Source of the DNA: a virus
Length of the DNA stretch: 35,681 nt
IMG/VR virus record: IMGVR_UViG_3300034104_004248
Location: 1-35,681 of that record
Strand: one strand, 5' to 3'
The notes beneath the pieces were generated by a model. It made no database searches and was not told the DNA's origin. It worked only from the letters and a program-made list of their open reading frames with translations. Numbering within the stretch: position 1 is the first letter of the stretch; each line of letters starts with the position of its first letter. The translations under genes were made by a program, and so were the position numbers. Positions 29,759 to 35,681 of this stretch are shown here, one piece after another.

Positions 29759-29934
29759 TTGTCATACCCGGCTGGCTTGACCACGCACATGCAGATGTTG
29801 CCACGGTTTAGGAAAACGGGCGACGTTCCTTCTGGACAGGTCGACTTGTGGCAATCGGCCATTCTGCCAGCGTCCCTGACCACGCAAGATCCGATAAGCG
29901 CCAGCAGCAGAGCGATGATAACTGCGTCTTTCAT
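29755..29934 (-). CDS. Small exported Cys-rich protein (59 aa)
   Basis: The ATG at 29934 overlaps the upstream TGA by one base (TGATG); a GTG one codon earlier is possible. The N-terminus is a short hydrophobic signal (residues 4-15, Ala-Val-Ile-Ile-Ala-Leu-Leu-Leu-Ala-Leu-Ile-Gly) ending Ser-Cys, which may be a lipoprotein site though -3 is Ile and -2 Gly. The mature part has four further cysteines, suggesting disulfides in the periplasm. It precedes the lysozyme-like gene, so it may serve lysis as a spanin, or protect the host from superinfection; neither is proven. Confidence 0.55.
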   Translation of the reverse strand: MKDAVIIALLLALIGSCVVRDAGRMADCHKSTCPEGTSPVFLNRGNICMCVVKPAGYDK

Positions 29935-30257
29935 CACTCACCCCCAACCGGCAAAACCACCGGGATACCGAGTAGCTCGCAGACCTTAGCGCAGGCGGCG
30001 GTAAGATCGGGCTGCCTGCCCTGCTTGTAGAATCCAGGCACATTCATGATCCAACCGTCTCCGTATTGCCAAACAACTGCCAACTCAAAGCTGTAGGGCC
30101 CGATACCACATAGCCGAAGCTCCCACCTGCCGTCTTTTATGGCGTGCCACCTAACAGCCCGACGCCAGCCGGCGACCTCGGCCTCTGCGGCTTTGGCCCG
30201 TTCGTTGGCAGCAGCCAGATCCGCCGTCAGTTGCCGTATCATGTCTTGTCCGCTCAT
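29934..30257 (-). CDS. Hypothetical protein with N-terminal coiled coil (107 aa)
   Basis: Residues 4-32 are a heptad-like Ala/Glu/Arg helix (Leu-Thr-Ala-Asp-Leu-Ala-Ala-Ala-Asn-Glu-Arg-Ala). The following 50 residues look like a small beta domain rich in Trp and Tyr (Trp-Glu-Leu-Arg-Leu-Cys-Gly-Ile-Gly-Pro-Tyr-Ser-Phe-Glu-Leu-Ala-Val-Val-Trp), and a helix with two Cys closes the protein. The ATG overlaps the upstream stop by four bases (ATGA). Function not recognised; probably soluble and oligomeric through the coiled coil. Confidence 0.65.
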   Translation of the reverse strand: MSGQDMIRQLTADLAAANERAKAAEAEVAGWRRAVRWHAIKDGRWELRLCGIGPYSFELAVVWQYGDGWIMNVPGFYKQGRQPDLTAACAKVCELLGIPVVLPVGGE

Positions 30258-30700
30258 CCCCCAACCTCCCTGCGGTCAAGCCGCTTCTGCCGGACCAGTT
30301 CCAGCGCCTCACCCATCGAAGCAGCAAGCGCCAACCGCCTACCCCGCTTGCCCAGCCTCACGCCCTTGCGCGGACGTTGGCGGGATTGCAACGGCGTCAT
30401 GCTGAACAGACCGCCCTCCCCGCGCTGAAACTCTGTGACCCAACGGCTTTTATGCTGTCGATTCCGTGCGTATTCGTCAGGCTCACGCACCCCAAACCCA
30501 GCCGCAGCCATTGCGGCGGCGATGGTGTCACCGTTGCGGGTTTTGACCCTGCCATGCCGCCAGTCCTTGACGCTCCATGTGTCTGACCCGCGCCGAAACA
30601 CGATTTCAAGCCCGGTCCCGCCAGACAGCGGAACCCACCGCCGCAGCCCTTGTTGTGTCGCCCTTGGCCAAAACCGCCGCACTTCGGCCAAGTCACGCAC
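30254..30700 (-). CDS. Basic hypothetical protein, GTG start (148 aa)
   Basis: Chosen start is a GTG at 30700 with GAGAGG upstream; it overlaps the tail of the small membrane-protein gene by eight bases. The 148-residue product is strongly basic. Residues 1-80 look like an alpha-beta domain (Trp-Val-Pro-Leu, Leu-Glu-Ile-Val-Phe-Arg-Arg, Thr-Trp-Ser-Val-Lys-Asp-Trp-Arg); the rest is Arg/Lys/Gln-rich with a Leu-Gly-Lys-Arg-Gly-Arg-Arg-Leu segment and an ending helix. A DNA or RNA-binding role would suit the charge but no motif proves it. Confidence 0.6.
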   Translation of the reverse strand: MRDLAEVRRFWPRATQQGLRRWVPLSGGTGLEIVFRRGSDTWSVKDWRHGRVKTRNGDTIAAAMAAAGFGVREPDEYARNRQHKSRWVTEFQRGEGGLFSMTPLQSRQRPRKGVRLGKRGRRLALAASMGEALELVRQKRLDRREVGG

Positions 30701-30794
30701 GACGGCACCTCTCAGCAAACCAGAACCCAAACGCCAGCGCCACTACGGCGACGGCTACAAGCGTGATGATTGCGTCTATGGCTAGGTCAAGCAT
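30693..30794 (-). CDS. Very small single-pass membrane protein (33 aa)
   Basis: A 33-residue frame from the ATG at 30794, which overlaps the stop of the double-HTH gene, to TGA at 30693. Residues 4-27 are one hydrophobic helix (Ala, Ile, Val, Leu, Phe), preceded by an acidic Met-Leu-Asp and followed by Glu-Arg-Cys-Arg-Arg, which gives a clear N-out or hairpin-free topology signal. It fills exactly the gap between two genes with overlaps on both sides, supporting it as real. Function unknown. Confidence 0.55.
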   Translation of the reverse strand: MLDLAIDAIITLVAVAVVALAFGFWFAERCRRA

Positions 30795-31299
30795 CGCACA
30801 CCTCAGCCAGCCAAACAGCCAGCGGTTCACTTGCTTCTGCCCGCCACCTAGCGACAAGCGCCCTGCCCATCGGATGCGGGTTAGTCAGGCACGACGGGCA
30901 CACCTTGCCCAGCGCCTCCCAATACGCGGCGATTGGCTGCGTCTTGCCCGCCAGCCAGCGACGCAGCACGCCTACCGGCACGCCTGACTCTGCGGCAAGC
31001 CGGGTTGTGGTCCAGCCCAGCCGGTCTAGGTGCAGGTGCATCGCCAGCGGACAAGGGCCACCTGGTTTGCGGCTGCGGCTGACCTGTTGGCGCTTGGTCG
31101 CCAGTCGTGCATGTGCAGCGTGCCACGGCAAGACCAGCGGCTCGTGACCGTCCAACTGCCGCATCAACTGCAAGGGCATCAACCGCTTGCCAGACTCCCA
31201 CCGCGACCATGCGGCATCAGTGACGCCGACAAGCTCCCCGGCTTGCTTTTGGGTCAAGCCCCGGCTCTGGCGATAGGTCTTTAGGTCTTGATGAAACAC
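30787..31299 (-). CDS. Regulator with two helix-turn-helix units, GTG start (170 aa)
   Basis: Residues about 5-50 are an XRE-type HTH (Tyr-Arg-Gln-Ser-Arg-Gly-Leu-Thr-Gln-Lys-Gln-Ala-Gly-Glu-Leu-Val-Gly, then Trp-Ser-Arg-Trp-Glu-Ser-Gly-Lys-Arg). A second HTH-like unit is at about 85-130 (Leu-Gly-Trp-Thr-Thr-Thr-Arg-Leu-Ala-Ala-Glu-Ser-Gly-Val-Pro, Leu-Arg-Arg-Trp-Leu-Ala-Gly-Lys), joined by a basic His/Arg linker. Two units in one chain suggest binding to a bipartite site as a monomer. The GTG at 31299 is chosen because AAGGAG lies seven bases before it; a candidate promoter is at 31317-31345, so it may be the first gene of a sub-operon. Confidence 0.8.
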   Translation of the reverse strand: MFHQDLKTYRQSRGLTQKQAGELVGVTDAAWSRWESGKRLMPLQLMRQLDGHEPLVLPWHAAHARLATKRQQVSRSRKPGGPCPLAMHLHLDRLGWTTTRLAAESGVPVGVLRRWLAGKTQPIAAYWEALGKVCPSCLTNPHPMGRALVARWRAEASEPLAVWLAEVCDA

Positions 31300-31316
31300 G
31301 GTGTACTCCTTTGCAA

Positions 31317-31345
31317 ACCTTACCGCCAACAAGCGTAGCCGTCAA
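31317..31345 (-). promoter_or_regulatory. Candidate internal leftward promoter
   Basis: Minus strand: TTGACG (31345-31340), 17-base spacer, TAAGGT (31322-31317). It overlaps the stop codon of the gene at 31342 and precedes the double-HTH gene. The -10 matches at only three of six positions. Confidence 0.35.
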
Positions 31346-31551
31346 GTAGCCAAAGACTGGACCTTGTGCCCAGCGGCTTGCACCATCGCGACGCAGTAAG
31401 CCATCGCCGCCGCATCGTTCTTGTGCCAACTGACAACCCCGCCGATTGCCGCCGTGTGGTCATCCCACACCGTCGCCACCGTCTGGTTGTGCTGGTCGCG
31501 CAAGGTCTTGCTGCGGCTGCCCTTGTCATAGATCCATCGGTTGCCTTTCAC
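31342..31551 (-). CDS. Hypothetical protein, GTG start (69 aa)
   Basis: Starts at a GTG that overlaps the methyltransferase stop (GTGA), six bases after AAGGAGG, the best ribosome site in the region; GTG one codon upstream is the alternative. The 69-residue product has a basic start (Lys-Gly-Asn-Arg-Trp-Ile-Tyr-Asp-Lys-Gly), beta-like Thr-Val-Ala-Thr-Val-Trp-Asp-Asp and a C-terminal helix (Ala-Ala-Ala-Met-Ala-Tyr-Cys-Val-Ala-Met-Val). Not recognised. Confidence 0.6.
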   Translation of the reverse strand: MKGNRWIYDKGSRSKTLRDQHNQTVATVWDDHTAAIGGVVSWHKNDAAAMAYCVAMVQAAGHKVQSLAT

Positions 31552-32324
31552 CACAAGCCTCCTTGCTCGCGCTTCGGTGCAGTGTCCAGCCAATCCACTG
31601 CTACAGGCGTATCCCGCAGGCGCTTGGCGGCTTTGGCGTAGGTCAGCGGGTCAGTTTCCGCGCCGACGCCCCGCCTGCCCGTCTGAGCGGCTGCCAGCAG
31701 GGTTGTCGCCCCTCCGGCGCACGGGTCGCAGACTAGATCCCCCGGTCGGCTGTAGTCGCGGATCAGGGCTCGCATGAGCCACGAGGGTTTACTGCCCGTC
31801 ACAAGCCCGCGTTCGGCGTAACCGGGTGGCAGAATGTAGGCGCCGTCCAGCGTGCCCCAGCGTTGAAACTCCCGCGTCTTGGGTCGTGCCACTACCACCT
31901 GACAAGTCCAGTTGCTGGGACCGTCGCCAGCCAGCCGGACGCGACTGCCTACGGCGACATACGGCAGCGGCGCAAAGACGTAGCGCCCGGTGCGTTCAAG
32001 TTCCGCCTCCCAAACCCGCGCCAACACATGGTCAGTCACGGTCACAATCCAGCCACTGCACCTTGGCGCCCAAAAGTCGCAAAACTCTGCCACGTCTTCT
32101 TGGCCCCAGCCGGTGTAGCCAAGTTGGCGACGCGGATTGTACGCACCAACACCGCCATTTGCGGCGCGGTAGGCTGCCAGCGACTTGAGATCAACCGCCT
32201 CCATGCCGGACTGGTGCCCGTCATGCGTCCGCAAACTGTACGGGCAATCCGTGATCAATGCCTGACACACCACGTCCCGCAGCACGTCCTGATACCTGCC
32301 AAGGCGGAGGTCTATGGCTTCCAC
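31548..32324 (-). CDS. DNA methyltransferase, beta-class amino-methylase (258 aa)
   Basis: Predicted to methylate adenine-N6 or cytosine-N4 in DNA with S-adenosylmethionine. Motif IV comes first, Thr-Asp-Cys-Pro-Tyr-Ser (25-30), and the AdoMet motif I, Asp-Pro-Cys-Ala-Gly-Gly-Ala-Thr-Thr (200-208), near the C-terminus, with motif II Gly-Ala-Glu-Thr-Asp (221-225); this order defines the beta class. Motif IV departs from the usual (D/N/S)PP(Y/F): Cys replaces the first Pro. The start is a GTG at 32324 overlapping the MazG-like gene by 13 bases, with GCGAGG upstream. No restriction endonuclease is adjacent, so it likely protects phage DNA from host restriction. Confidence 0.85.
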   Translation of the reverse strand: MEAIDLRLGRYQDVLRDVVCQALITDCPYSLRTHDGHQSGMEAVDLKSLAAYRAANGGVGAYNPRRQLGYTGWGQEDVAEFCDFWAPRCSGWIVTVTDHVLARVWEAELERTGRYVFAPLPYVAVGSRVRLAGDGPSNWTCQVVVARPKTREFQRWGTLDGAYILPPGYAERGLVTGSKPSWLMRALIRDYSRPGDLVCDPCAGGATTLLAAAQTGRRGVGAETDPLTYAKAAKRLRDTPVAVDWLDTAPKREQGGLW

Positions 32325-32842
32325 AATGGCACCTCGCAGACGCTCAAGCCCAGTTCCATACAGACGATGTTGATTGCCGTCTCTTTGTGCGCGTGCGTTG
32401 TCGCCAGATTGCTGTCGGCAAACGCGACCCATTGATCTGCGTAGTACGGGCTGCGCGTGACTGACCCGATCTGCCGTGACCACCGATACAAGATCAGCTC
32501 ATCGCCCTTGCCGGCTTCCCACCGCAGCATGGGCTTGACCGGCTTTGGCTCAGGCTTGGCTGCAACCTGGTCAGCAACCAGCCGCTTCAACCGCGCCAAC
32601 TTGACATCCCGAATGTCATCCACAGCCGTAGCGCCGTAGTGCAGCCGCAGTTGTCCGACCGTAATCAGCACGTCTGCAATCTCGCTGCGTAGGTCGTCGA
32701 TGGTGATCCTGCCGTAGCGGTACTGAATCAGCGCCGTCGCCAACTCGCCTAGCTCCTCTAGGGTCTTGTCGGTTTGGGCGTCGATGCCAAAGGTGTTGAT
32801 GGCTGCCAAGTCGATGTATGGTGCCTCTTTGTTGTCGCTCAT
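32312..32842 (-). CDS. MazG-like NTP pyrophosphatase with extra C-terminal domain (176 aa)
   Basis: Residues 20-75 match the all-alpha NTP pyrophosphohydrolase fold: Thr-Leu-Glu-Glu-Leu-Gly-Glu-Leu (metal-binding Glu-x-x-Glu) and Arg-Ser-Glu-Ile-Ala-Asp-Val-Leu (Glu-x-x-Asp) on the second helix. Such enzymes cleave NTPs to NMP and pyrophosphate, clean modified nucleotides, or lower alarmone levels in infected cells. After a Lys/Pro linker (95-105) a second domain of about 70 residues with many Trp and Tyr follows, which I do not recognise. ATG at 32842 overlaps the upstream stop as ATGA. Confidence 0.8.
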   Translation of the reverse strand: MSDNKEAPYIDLAAINTFGIDAQTDKTLEELGELATALIQYRYGRITIDDLRSEIADVLITVGQLRLHYGATAVDDIRDVKLARLKRLVADQVAAKPEPKPVKPMLRWEAGKGDELILYRWSRQIGSVTRSPYYADQWVAFADSNLATTHAHKETAINIVCMELGLSVCEVPLWKP

Positions 32843-33054
32843 GGCTCACCTTCCGCGGGTAGGAGGCAGGTTTCTTCGCGGGTCGTGACGTTGGCCCAAA
32901 ACCCATGTTCGGCAATGCGTTCCAGTGTATGCCACGGGGCCGATGCGTGTCGGCATTGGCCGTATTCGTCGAGGTCAGGGTCATCGAACAGCGCCACCCA
33001 ATGCGGGCAGTCTTGGCACAACGTCTTGCCGCCTTCCGGTTTCACTTCTTGCAT
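32839..33054 (-). CDS. Small Cys-rich protein (71 aa)
   Basis: Start set at the ATG at 33054 (GGGTGA upstream), overlapping the previous gene by 13 bases; a GTG at 33096 lacks a ribosome site. The product has Cys-Gln-Asp-Cys-Pro-His-Trp, then Gly-Gln-Cys-Arg-His-Ala-x-x-Pro and a final Thr-Cys-Leu, the order seen in small phage and bacterial proteins of the CxxC ... GxCRRxxP type. Four cysteines could hold one zinc. Function unknown. Confidence 0.65.
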   Translation of the reverse strand: MQEVKPEGGKTLCQDCPHWVALFDDPDLDEYGQCRHASAPWHTLERIAEHGFWANVTTREETCLLPAEGEP

Positions 33055-33170
33055 TGCTTCACCCAAGCCCCTTGCGGCTGTTGTGGCGGCGTCCACTTGT
33101 GCCAGCGCCAGACCTTCCGCCAGCCCACGTCCGCGGTGTCGCGCCCAATTGTTTCGACTGTCTTTCGCAT
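33042..33170 (-). CDS. Very small basic protein (42 aa)
   Basis: A 42-residue frame from ATG at 33170, with GGTGGGAG just upstream, to TGA at 33042; a GTG at 33224 would extend it to 60 residues. It is Lys/Arg/Trp-rich (Trp-Arg-Lys-Val-Trp-Arg-Trp-His-Lys-Trp) and fills the gap between the resolvase and Cys-rich genes. The next gene starts inside its last 13 bases. Not recognised; low certainty because it is so short. Confidence 0.45.
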   Translation of the reverse strand: MRKTVETIGRDTADVGWRKVWRWHKWTPPQQPQGAWVKQCKK

Positions 33171-33250
33171 GTCTCCCACCTTCTCGGTGCTGTCACCGTA
33201 TTGGTCCCGCCGCAGGAGTTGCACCTGCGCTTGGCTGTTGCGGGAGTTGC

Positions 33251-33805
33251 CTACTTGCCCAGGTGTTGCCCCAACGTCCAAGCCACGGCCAACGCGGCGC
33301 GGGCATGGCTGCTTACCCCAAACAGCGGACCAGCCTCTACAGCGTCCACGGCGGGCTTTGTGCGCGTCGCAGGCTTTGCAGCCACGGGTCGCTGTGCTGC
33401 GCCGGGATGCAGCGTGCACAGGGCTTGCCAGACGCCTGCGTCGCCCGTGACCGACTGACCTACGGCGGCTGTCAGCGCGGACACTACGGCGCGGCGTTCC
33501 AGCGTATGCACGTCGCCGCCGCAATGGACGATTGCCGCGCTGCTGTCGGGCAGACTTGCCCCGAGGCTTGCCAGCAGCCATCCCACCTGCTCAATCGTGT
33601 TGGCAACGCTTGCCCCGCCAGCCCCGTAGATGCGGGCTCGCTCGATCCCGATTGCGTCCACGTTATGCACGTCGTCAAGGTACGCCACTTGGCTCATCGC
33701 CCGTATCAGGTCAGTGTACTGCTCGGAACACACCGCCCGCCGCGTCTCGGTGTCATAGACGCACAACCCGATTGTGGCGCCGGGGTCAATTCCAAGGATC
33801 TTCAT
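33251..33805 (-). CDS. RuvC-fold Holliday junction resolvase-like protein (184 aa)
   Basis: RNase-H-fold nuclease family that resolves branched DNA before packaging. Strand 1 has Lys-Ile-Leu-Gly-Ile-Asp-Pro-Gly (Asp7 catalytic), strand 4 has Ile-Gly-Ile-Glu-Arg-Ala-Arg (Glu55). The last motif should read like His-x-x-Asp-Ala; here it is His167-Ala-Arg-Ala-Ala171, so the expected Asp at about 170 is Ala. Either another acid substitutes or the protein is a binding-only form. Residues 85-160 contain an Ala/Pro-rich stretch. ATGA overlap with the upstream gene; it follows the RecE/RecT pair, a coherent recombination block. Confidence 0.8.
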   Translation of the reverse strand: MKILGIDPGATIGLCVYDTETRRAVCSEQYTDLIRAMSQVAYLDDVHNVDAIGIERARIYGAGGASVANTIEQVGWLLASLGASLPDSSAAIVHCGGDVHTLERRAVVSALTAAVGQSVTGDAGVWQALCTLHPGAAQRPVAAKPATRTKPAVDAVEAGPLFGVSSHARAALAVAWTLGQHLGK

Positions 33806-34035
33806 TGCTCGCCTGCCTTTGCTGCCAGTTCAGCGGCAGCCTTCTTGCAAGCCGGACAAGTGCGGCCCTGCGATTCCGCGTAGGTGTCTCTTGGTCCGCT
33901 GAATGTGTCGCACTTTGCGCTACGGCATAGGCCGCGCCAGGTCGTCCAGTTGTCAACTGTCGATTGCTGCACAAAAGCGTGAAACGTGACCGCGTGACTC
34001 GGCTGCGCCCACCATGCTTTGGCTAACGGCTTCAC
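33802..34035 (-). CDS. Small zinc-binding-like protein (77 aa)
   Basis: The ATG overlaps the RecT-like gene stop by four bases, so the gene is translationally coupled to it. The 77-residue product has Cys-Arg-Ser-Ala-Lys-Cys near residue 37 and Cys-Pro-Ala-Cys-Lys-Lys near residue 60, spacing suited to one zinc site of the kind found in small phage DNA-repair or HNH-adjacent proteins. The N-terminal 30 residues carry several Trp and His. A partner role to recombination proteins is inferred from location only. Confidence 0.6.
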   Translation of the reverse strand: MKPLAKAWWAQPSHAVTFHAFVQQSTVDNWTTWRGLCRSAKCDTFSGPRDTYAESQGRTCPACKKAAAELAAKAGEQ

Positions 34036-34874
34036 GGCTGCACCTCGTCGCCCTGGTCAGCGGTCAAAACCAACTGCTCCGGCTCCGGCTGGACTTCCTG
34101 CACCAAACGCAGCGGCGCGGCAGCAACGCCGATGCTCAACGGCTTGCGTTCCTTGGGCGTCGGGTCGAAGTCCAAGTCCTCAGCCATGGCCAGCGCGGCT
34201 TGCACGTCGGCAGCCAGCGGGAACCAGCGGCGCGAGGCTGCTTGGTGAAACACGGTCTTGCTGACCATCGCGGCAAAGTCGCTGTTCCAGATGCTTTGCG
34301 TCTTGGCCGCCTTGTTTGCCCGCTCGATACGCTCCAGCGGGACCATGCGGTAGATGGTCTCACCTGTCCGCAGGTTTGTGCCCTTGGCATACGCGCCGCG
34401 CAAGTTGGCCTTTGTGACCACGCGGGCAAACGGGTCAGCGTAGTCGTGACGCAACACGTCGAACTCGTCAGGGCCAACGGTCGCCAGTTCCAGCCGGTCA
34501 TCGTGCAAGACGATGTGAGCCGACACTGCCCAGCCGCCTTGCCGCAGAACGTATTGCACGCCTTGCCATTGCGCTTGCACGTCCAAAGTCTGGCCACGGG
34601 GAACGCGGGCGACGTGCTTGCACGGTCCCGGCATCATGCCCATCCGAGCAATCGTCAGGTAGCCGCGGACCAGCTCAGGCAACGGTACACTGGCCAGCGC
34701 CGGGTCAGCGGCATCGGCAGCGGCTTGCGCGGCAAACTCCTGCCGGTCGATCCACGGCGGGACAACCGACAAGGCGGCTTGCATTTCCACGCTGCCAAAG
34801 GCGTCTTGCACTTGCTGGCGTACTGACTTCACAACTTGCCGCGCTTGCGGCTGGACTTGGGTCTGCATTTCCAT
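34032..34874 (-). CDS. recT: RecT-like single-strand annealing protein (280 aa)
   Basis: Predicted to coat single-stranded DNA made by the RecE-like nuclease and anneal complementary strands. After a Gln/Val-rich N-terminus come Leu-Pro-Glu-Leu-Val-Arg-Gly-Tyr-Leu-Thr-Ile-Ala-Arg-Met-Gly-Met-Met-Pro-Gly (about 75-95), then Gln-Ala-Gln-Trp-Gln-Gly-Val-Gln-Tyr-Val-Leu-Arg-Gln-Gly-Gly (about 110-125) and a C-terminal region with Trp-Asn-Ser-Asp-Phe-Ala-Ala-Met-Val-Ser-Lys-Thr-Val, matching the layout of RecT. Length is near that of RecT (269). ATG at 34874 follows GGAGG and lies one base from the end of the RecE-like gene. Confidence 0.85.
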   Translation of the reverse strand: MEMQTQVQPQARQVVKSVRQQVQDAFGSVEMQAALSVVPPWIDRQEFAAQAAADAADPALASVPLPELVRGYLTIARMGMMPGPCKHVARVPRGQTLDVQAQWQGVQYVLRQGGWAVSAHIVLHDDRLELATVGPDEFDVLRHDYADPFARVVTKANLRGAYAKGTNLRTGETIYRMVPLERIERANKAAKTQSIWNSDFAAMVSKTVFHQAASRRWFPLAADVQAALAMAEDLDFDPTPKERKPLSIGVAAAPLRLVQEVQPEPEQLVLTADQGDEVQP

Positions 34875-34875
34875 A

Positions 34876-35681
34876 CTACACCTCCAACTGATAACGGGGT
34901 GCCCACTGCGGGCGGTCCAACTTCGCTGGCCAACGGCGCTCACCGTTCACCGTCATGCTGCCCGGTCCCGGCCACACGCCGGCATCGGTGCAGGCTTGCC
35001 AGACTTCTGCCAGCAACTCGGCTTCTTGCGCGGCTTCTGCCAGCCATGCGTCGTCGAGCTGGACGCACACAACGGCGTGCGGTGCGCTGCTCTCCACAAA
35101 GATGAACCAGAAGTCCGGCTTGACGCCGTGCGTTGCCTCGTAGGCCTGGCTGTACCACGCGGCTTGCAGGTCATAGCCCCACTTGGCGACGGCGCCTGCA
35201 ATGTCTTTGGGGGTCAGTGCGTCGCTCGTGGTCTTGATGTCCACAACCAGGTGGCGACCAGTGTCCACCGCGTCAAACAGCGCCTTGCGAGCCTGACCGT
35301 CCTGTGACCAGTAGCACGGCTGGCCGAACTCGCAGCCGGCAAGCAATGACGCAGCCTGCGGGTCTTGACGCAGTGCGTCGGACATTGCAAACGCCTTGTC
35401 CCATTCGTCCTGCCCGATCAGCGTATTGCCTGCGGACTCATTGGCTGCGTTCTCGTACTTGCCAGCCGTCGTGCGACCGTCTTGCTTGACTGCCATCCGC
35501 AGGTCGTCAGGGCACGCAATCAGGCGCTCAGTCAGGATGCCCAGCGCCATCGCGGGGCTTTGCTTGCGCGGTGCCTCCGCGGCGTACTTGGCGTGCTGCG
35601 GTGACAGTTTCAGCGGCTTGAGTGCCGACTGATTCAAGCCGGGATGCGCCCTGTAGGCGGCGTCGCGGTCGTGGTAGTTCA
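34876..35681 (-). CDS. recE: RecE-like (exonuclease VIII) PDDEXK nuclease, start just beyond window
   Basis: Predicted 5'-3' double-strand exonuclease acting with the RecT-like protein downstream. The first codons in view read Asn-Tyr-His-Asp then Ala-Tyr-Arg-Ala-His-Pro-Gly-Leu-Asn-Gln-Ser-Ala-Leu-Lys, the usual RecE N-terminus; the last two bases of the window fit the TG of an ATG whose A is base 35682, so only one base is missing (inference). The core has Phe-Asp-Ala-Val-Asp, Val-Val-Asp-Ile-Lys-Thr-Thr (the D-x-K nuclease motif) and Gly-Tyr-Asp-Leu-Gln-Ala-Ala-Trp-Tyr (the Gln-x-x-x-Tyr motif). It ends with TAG at 34878-34876. Confidence 0.85.
   Translation of the reverse strand, partial: NYHDRDAAYRAHPGLNQSALKPLKLSPQHAKYAAEAPRKQSPAMALGILTERLIACPDDLRMAVKQDGRTTAGKYENAANESAGNTLIGQDEWDKAFAMSDALRQDPQAASLLAGCEFGQPCYWSQDGQARKALFDAVDTGRHLVVDIKTTSDALTPKDIAGAVAKWGYDLQAAWYSQAYEATHGVKPDFWFIFVESSAPHAVVCVQLDDAWLAEAAQEAELLAEVWQACTDAGVWPGPGSMTVNGERRWPAKLDRPQWAPRYQLEV

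Noticed and set aside
30474-30480. CTGACGA core word on the minus strand inside the gene at 30254-30700 (also one inside the RecT-like gene near 34470)
   Set aside because: No GAA-plus-stem partner nearby in either case; both are explained by coding sequence.
1-35681. CRISPR array, insertion sequence, integrase or attachment site
   Set aside because: No regular repeat-spacer pattern, no transposase or integrase motifs and no paired terminal repeats were seen, although three small HTH regulators are present.

Overview
The window reads as most of the genome of a tailed double-stranded DNA phage with a short (podovirus-type) tail. The evidence is a large terminase, portal, scaffold, HK97-type coat, a head-tail adaptor and a nozzle-like tail protein in the usual order. 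They are followed by a beta-helix protein, three large presumed ejection proteins and a lysis cassette, with no tape-measure, sheath or long-tail genes. The host is probably a Gram-negative bacterium (Shine-Dalgarno sites of AGGAGG type, murein hydrolases, small exported Cys-rich proteins). No integrase, tRNA or rRNA gene was seen. The DNA is GC-rich and genes are packed with ATGA, GTGA and TGATG overlaps.

Layout. Bases 1-4146 hold leftward small genes: Cys-rich proteins, two helix-turn-helix regulators and many orphans. They fall into about three units with candidate promoters at 4221, 2973 and 1270 and a strong terminator at 1319-1351. Bases 4147-4673 are a divergent control region. From 4674 to 29013 every gene runs rightward: two small proteins, a promoter at 5249-5277, then the packaging, head, tail, ejection and lysis genes. 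From 35681 down to 28974 genes run leftward: RecE-like nuclease, RecT-like annealing protein, a RuvC-fold resolvase, a MazG-like NTP pyrophosphatase, a beta-class DNA methyltransferase, a double-HTH regulator and a second murein hydrolase. This series converges on the end of the late operon. If the genome is circular or circularly permuted, the two leftward blocks are the two ends of one early region (inference).

Most notable result: three intergenic segments between the small leftward genes (2167-2223, 2521-2573, 3546-3597) each fold, on the transcribed strand, into a hammerhead self-cleaving ribozyme of the open-stem-II (type II) topology. All have the conserved core (CUGANGA, GAA, A15.1-U16.1, NUH cleavage site). 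The sequences of all three stems differ between copies yet stay complementary. Each begins 0-10 bases after a stop codon and ends about 28-35 bases before the next start codon, so the phage appears to carry a set of ribozymes that cut its polycistronic early mRNA between genes.

Other points of interest are a methyltransferase with an altered DPPY motif, a RuvC-fold protein lacking one expected acidic residue, a dockerin/EF-hand-like calcium loop inside the nozzle protein, two chemically different murein hydrolases at the convergent junction, and a coat gene flanked by intergenic hairpins.
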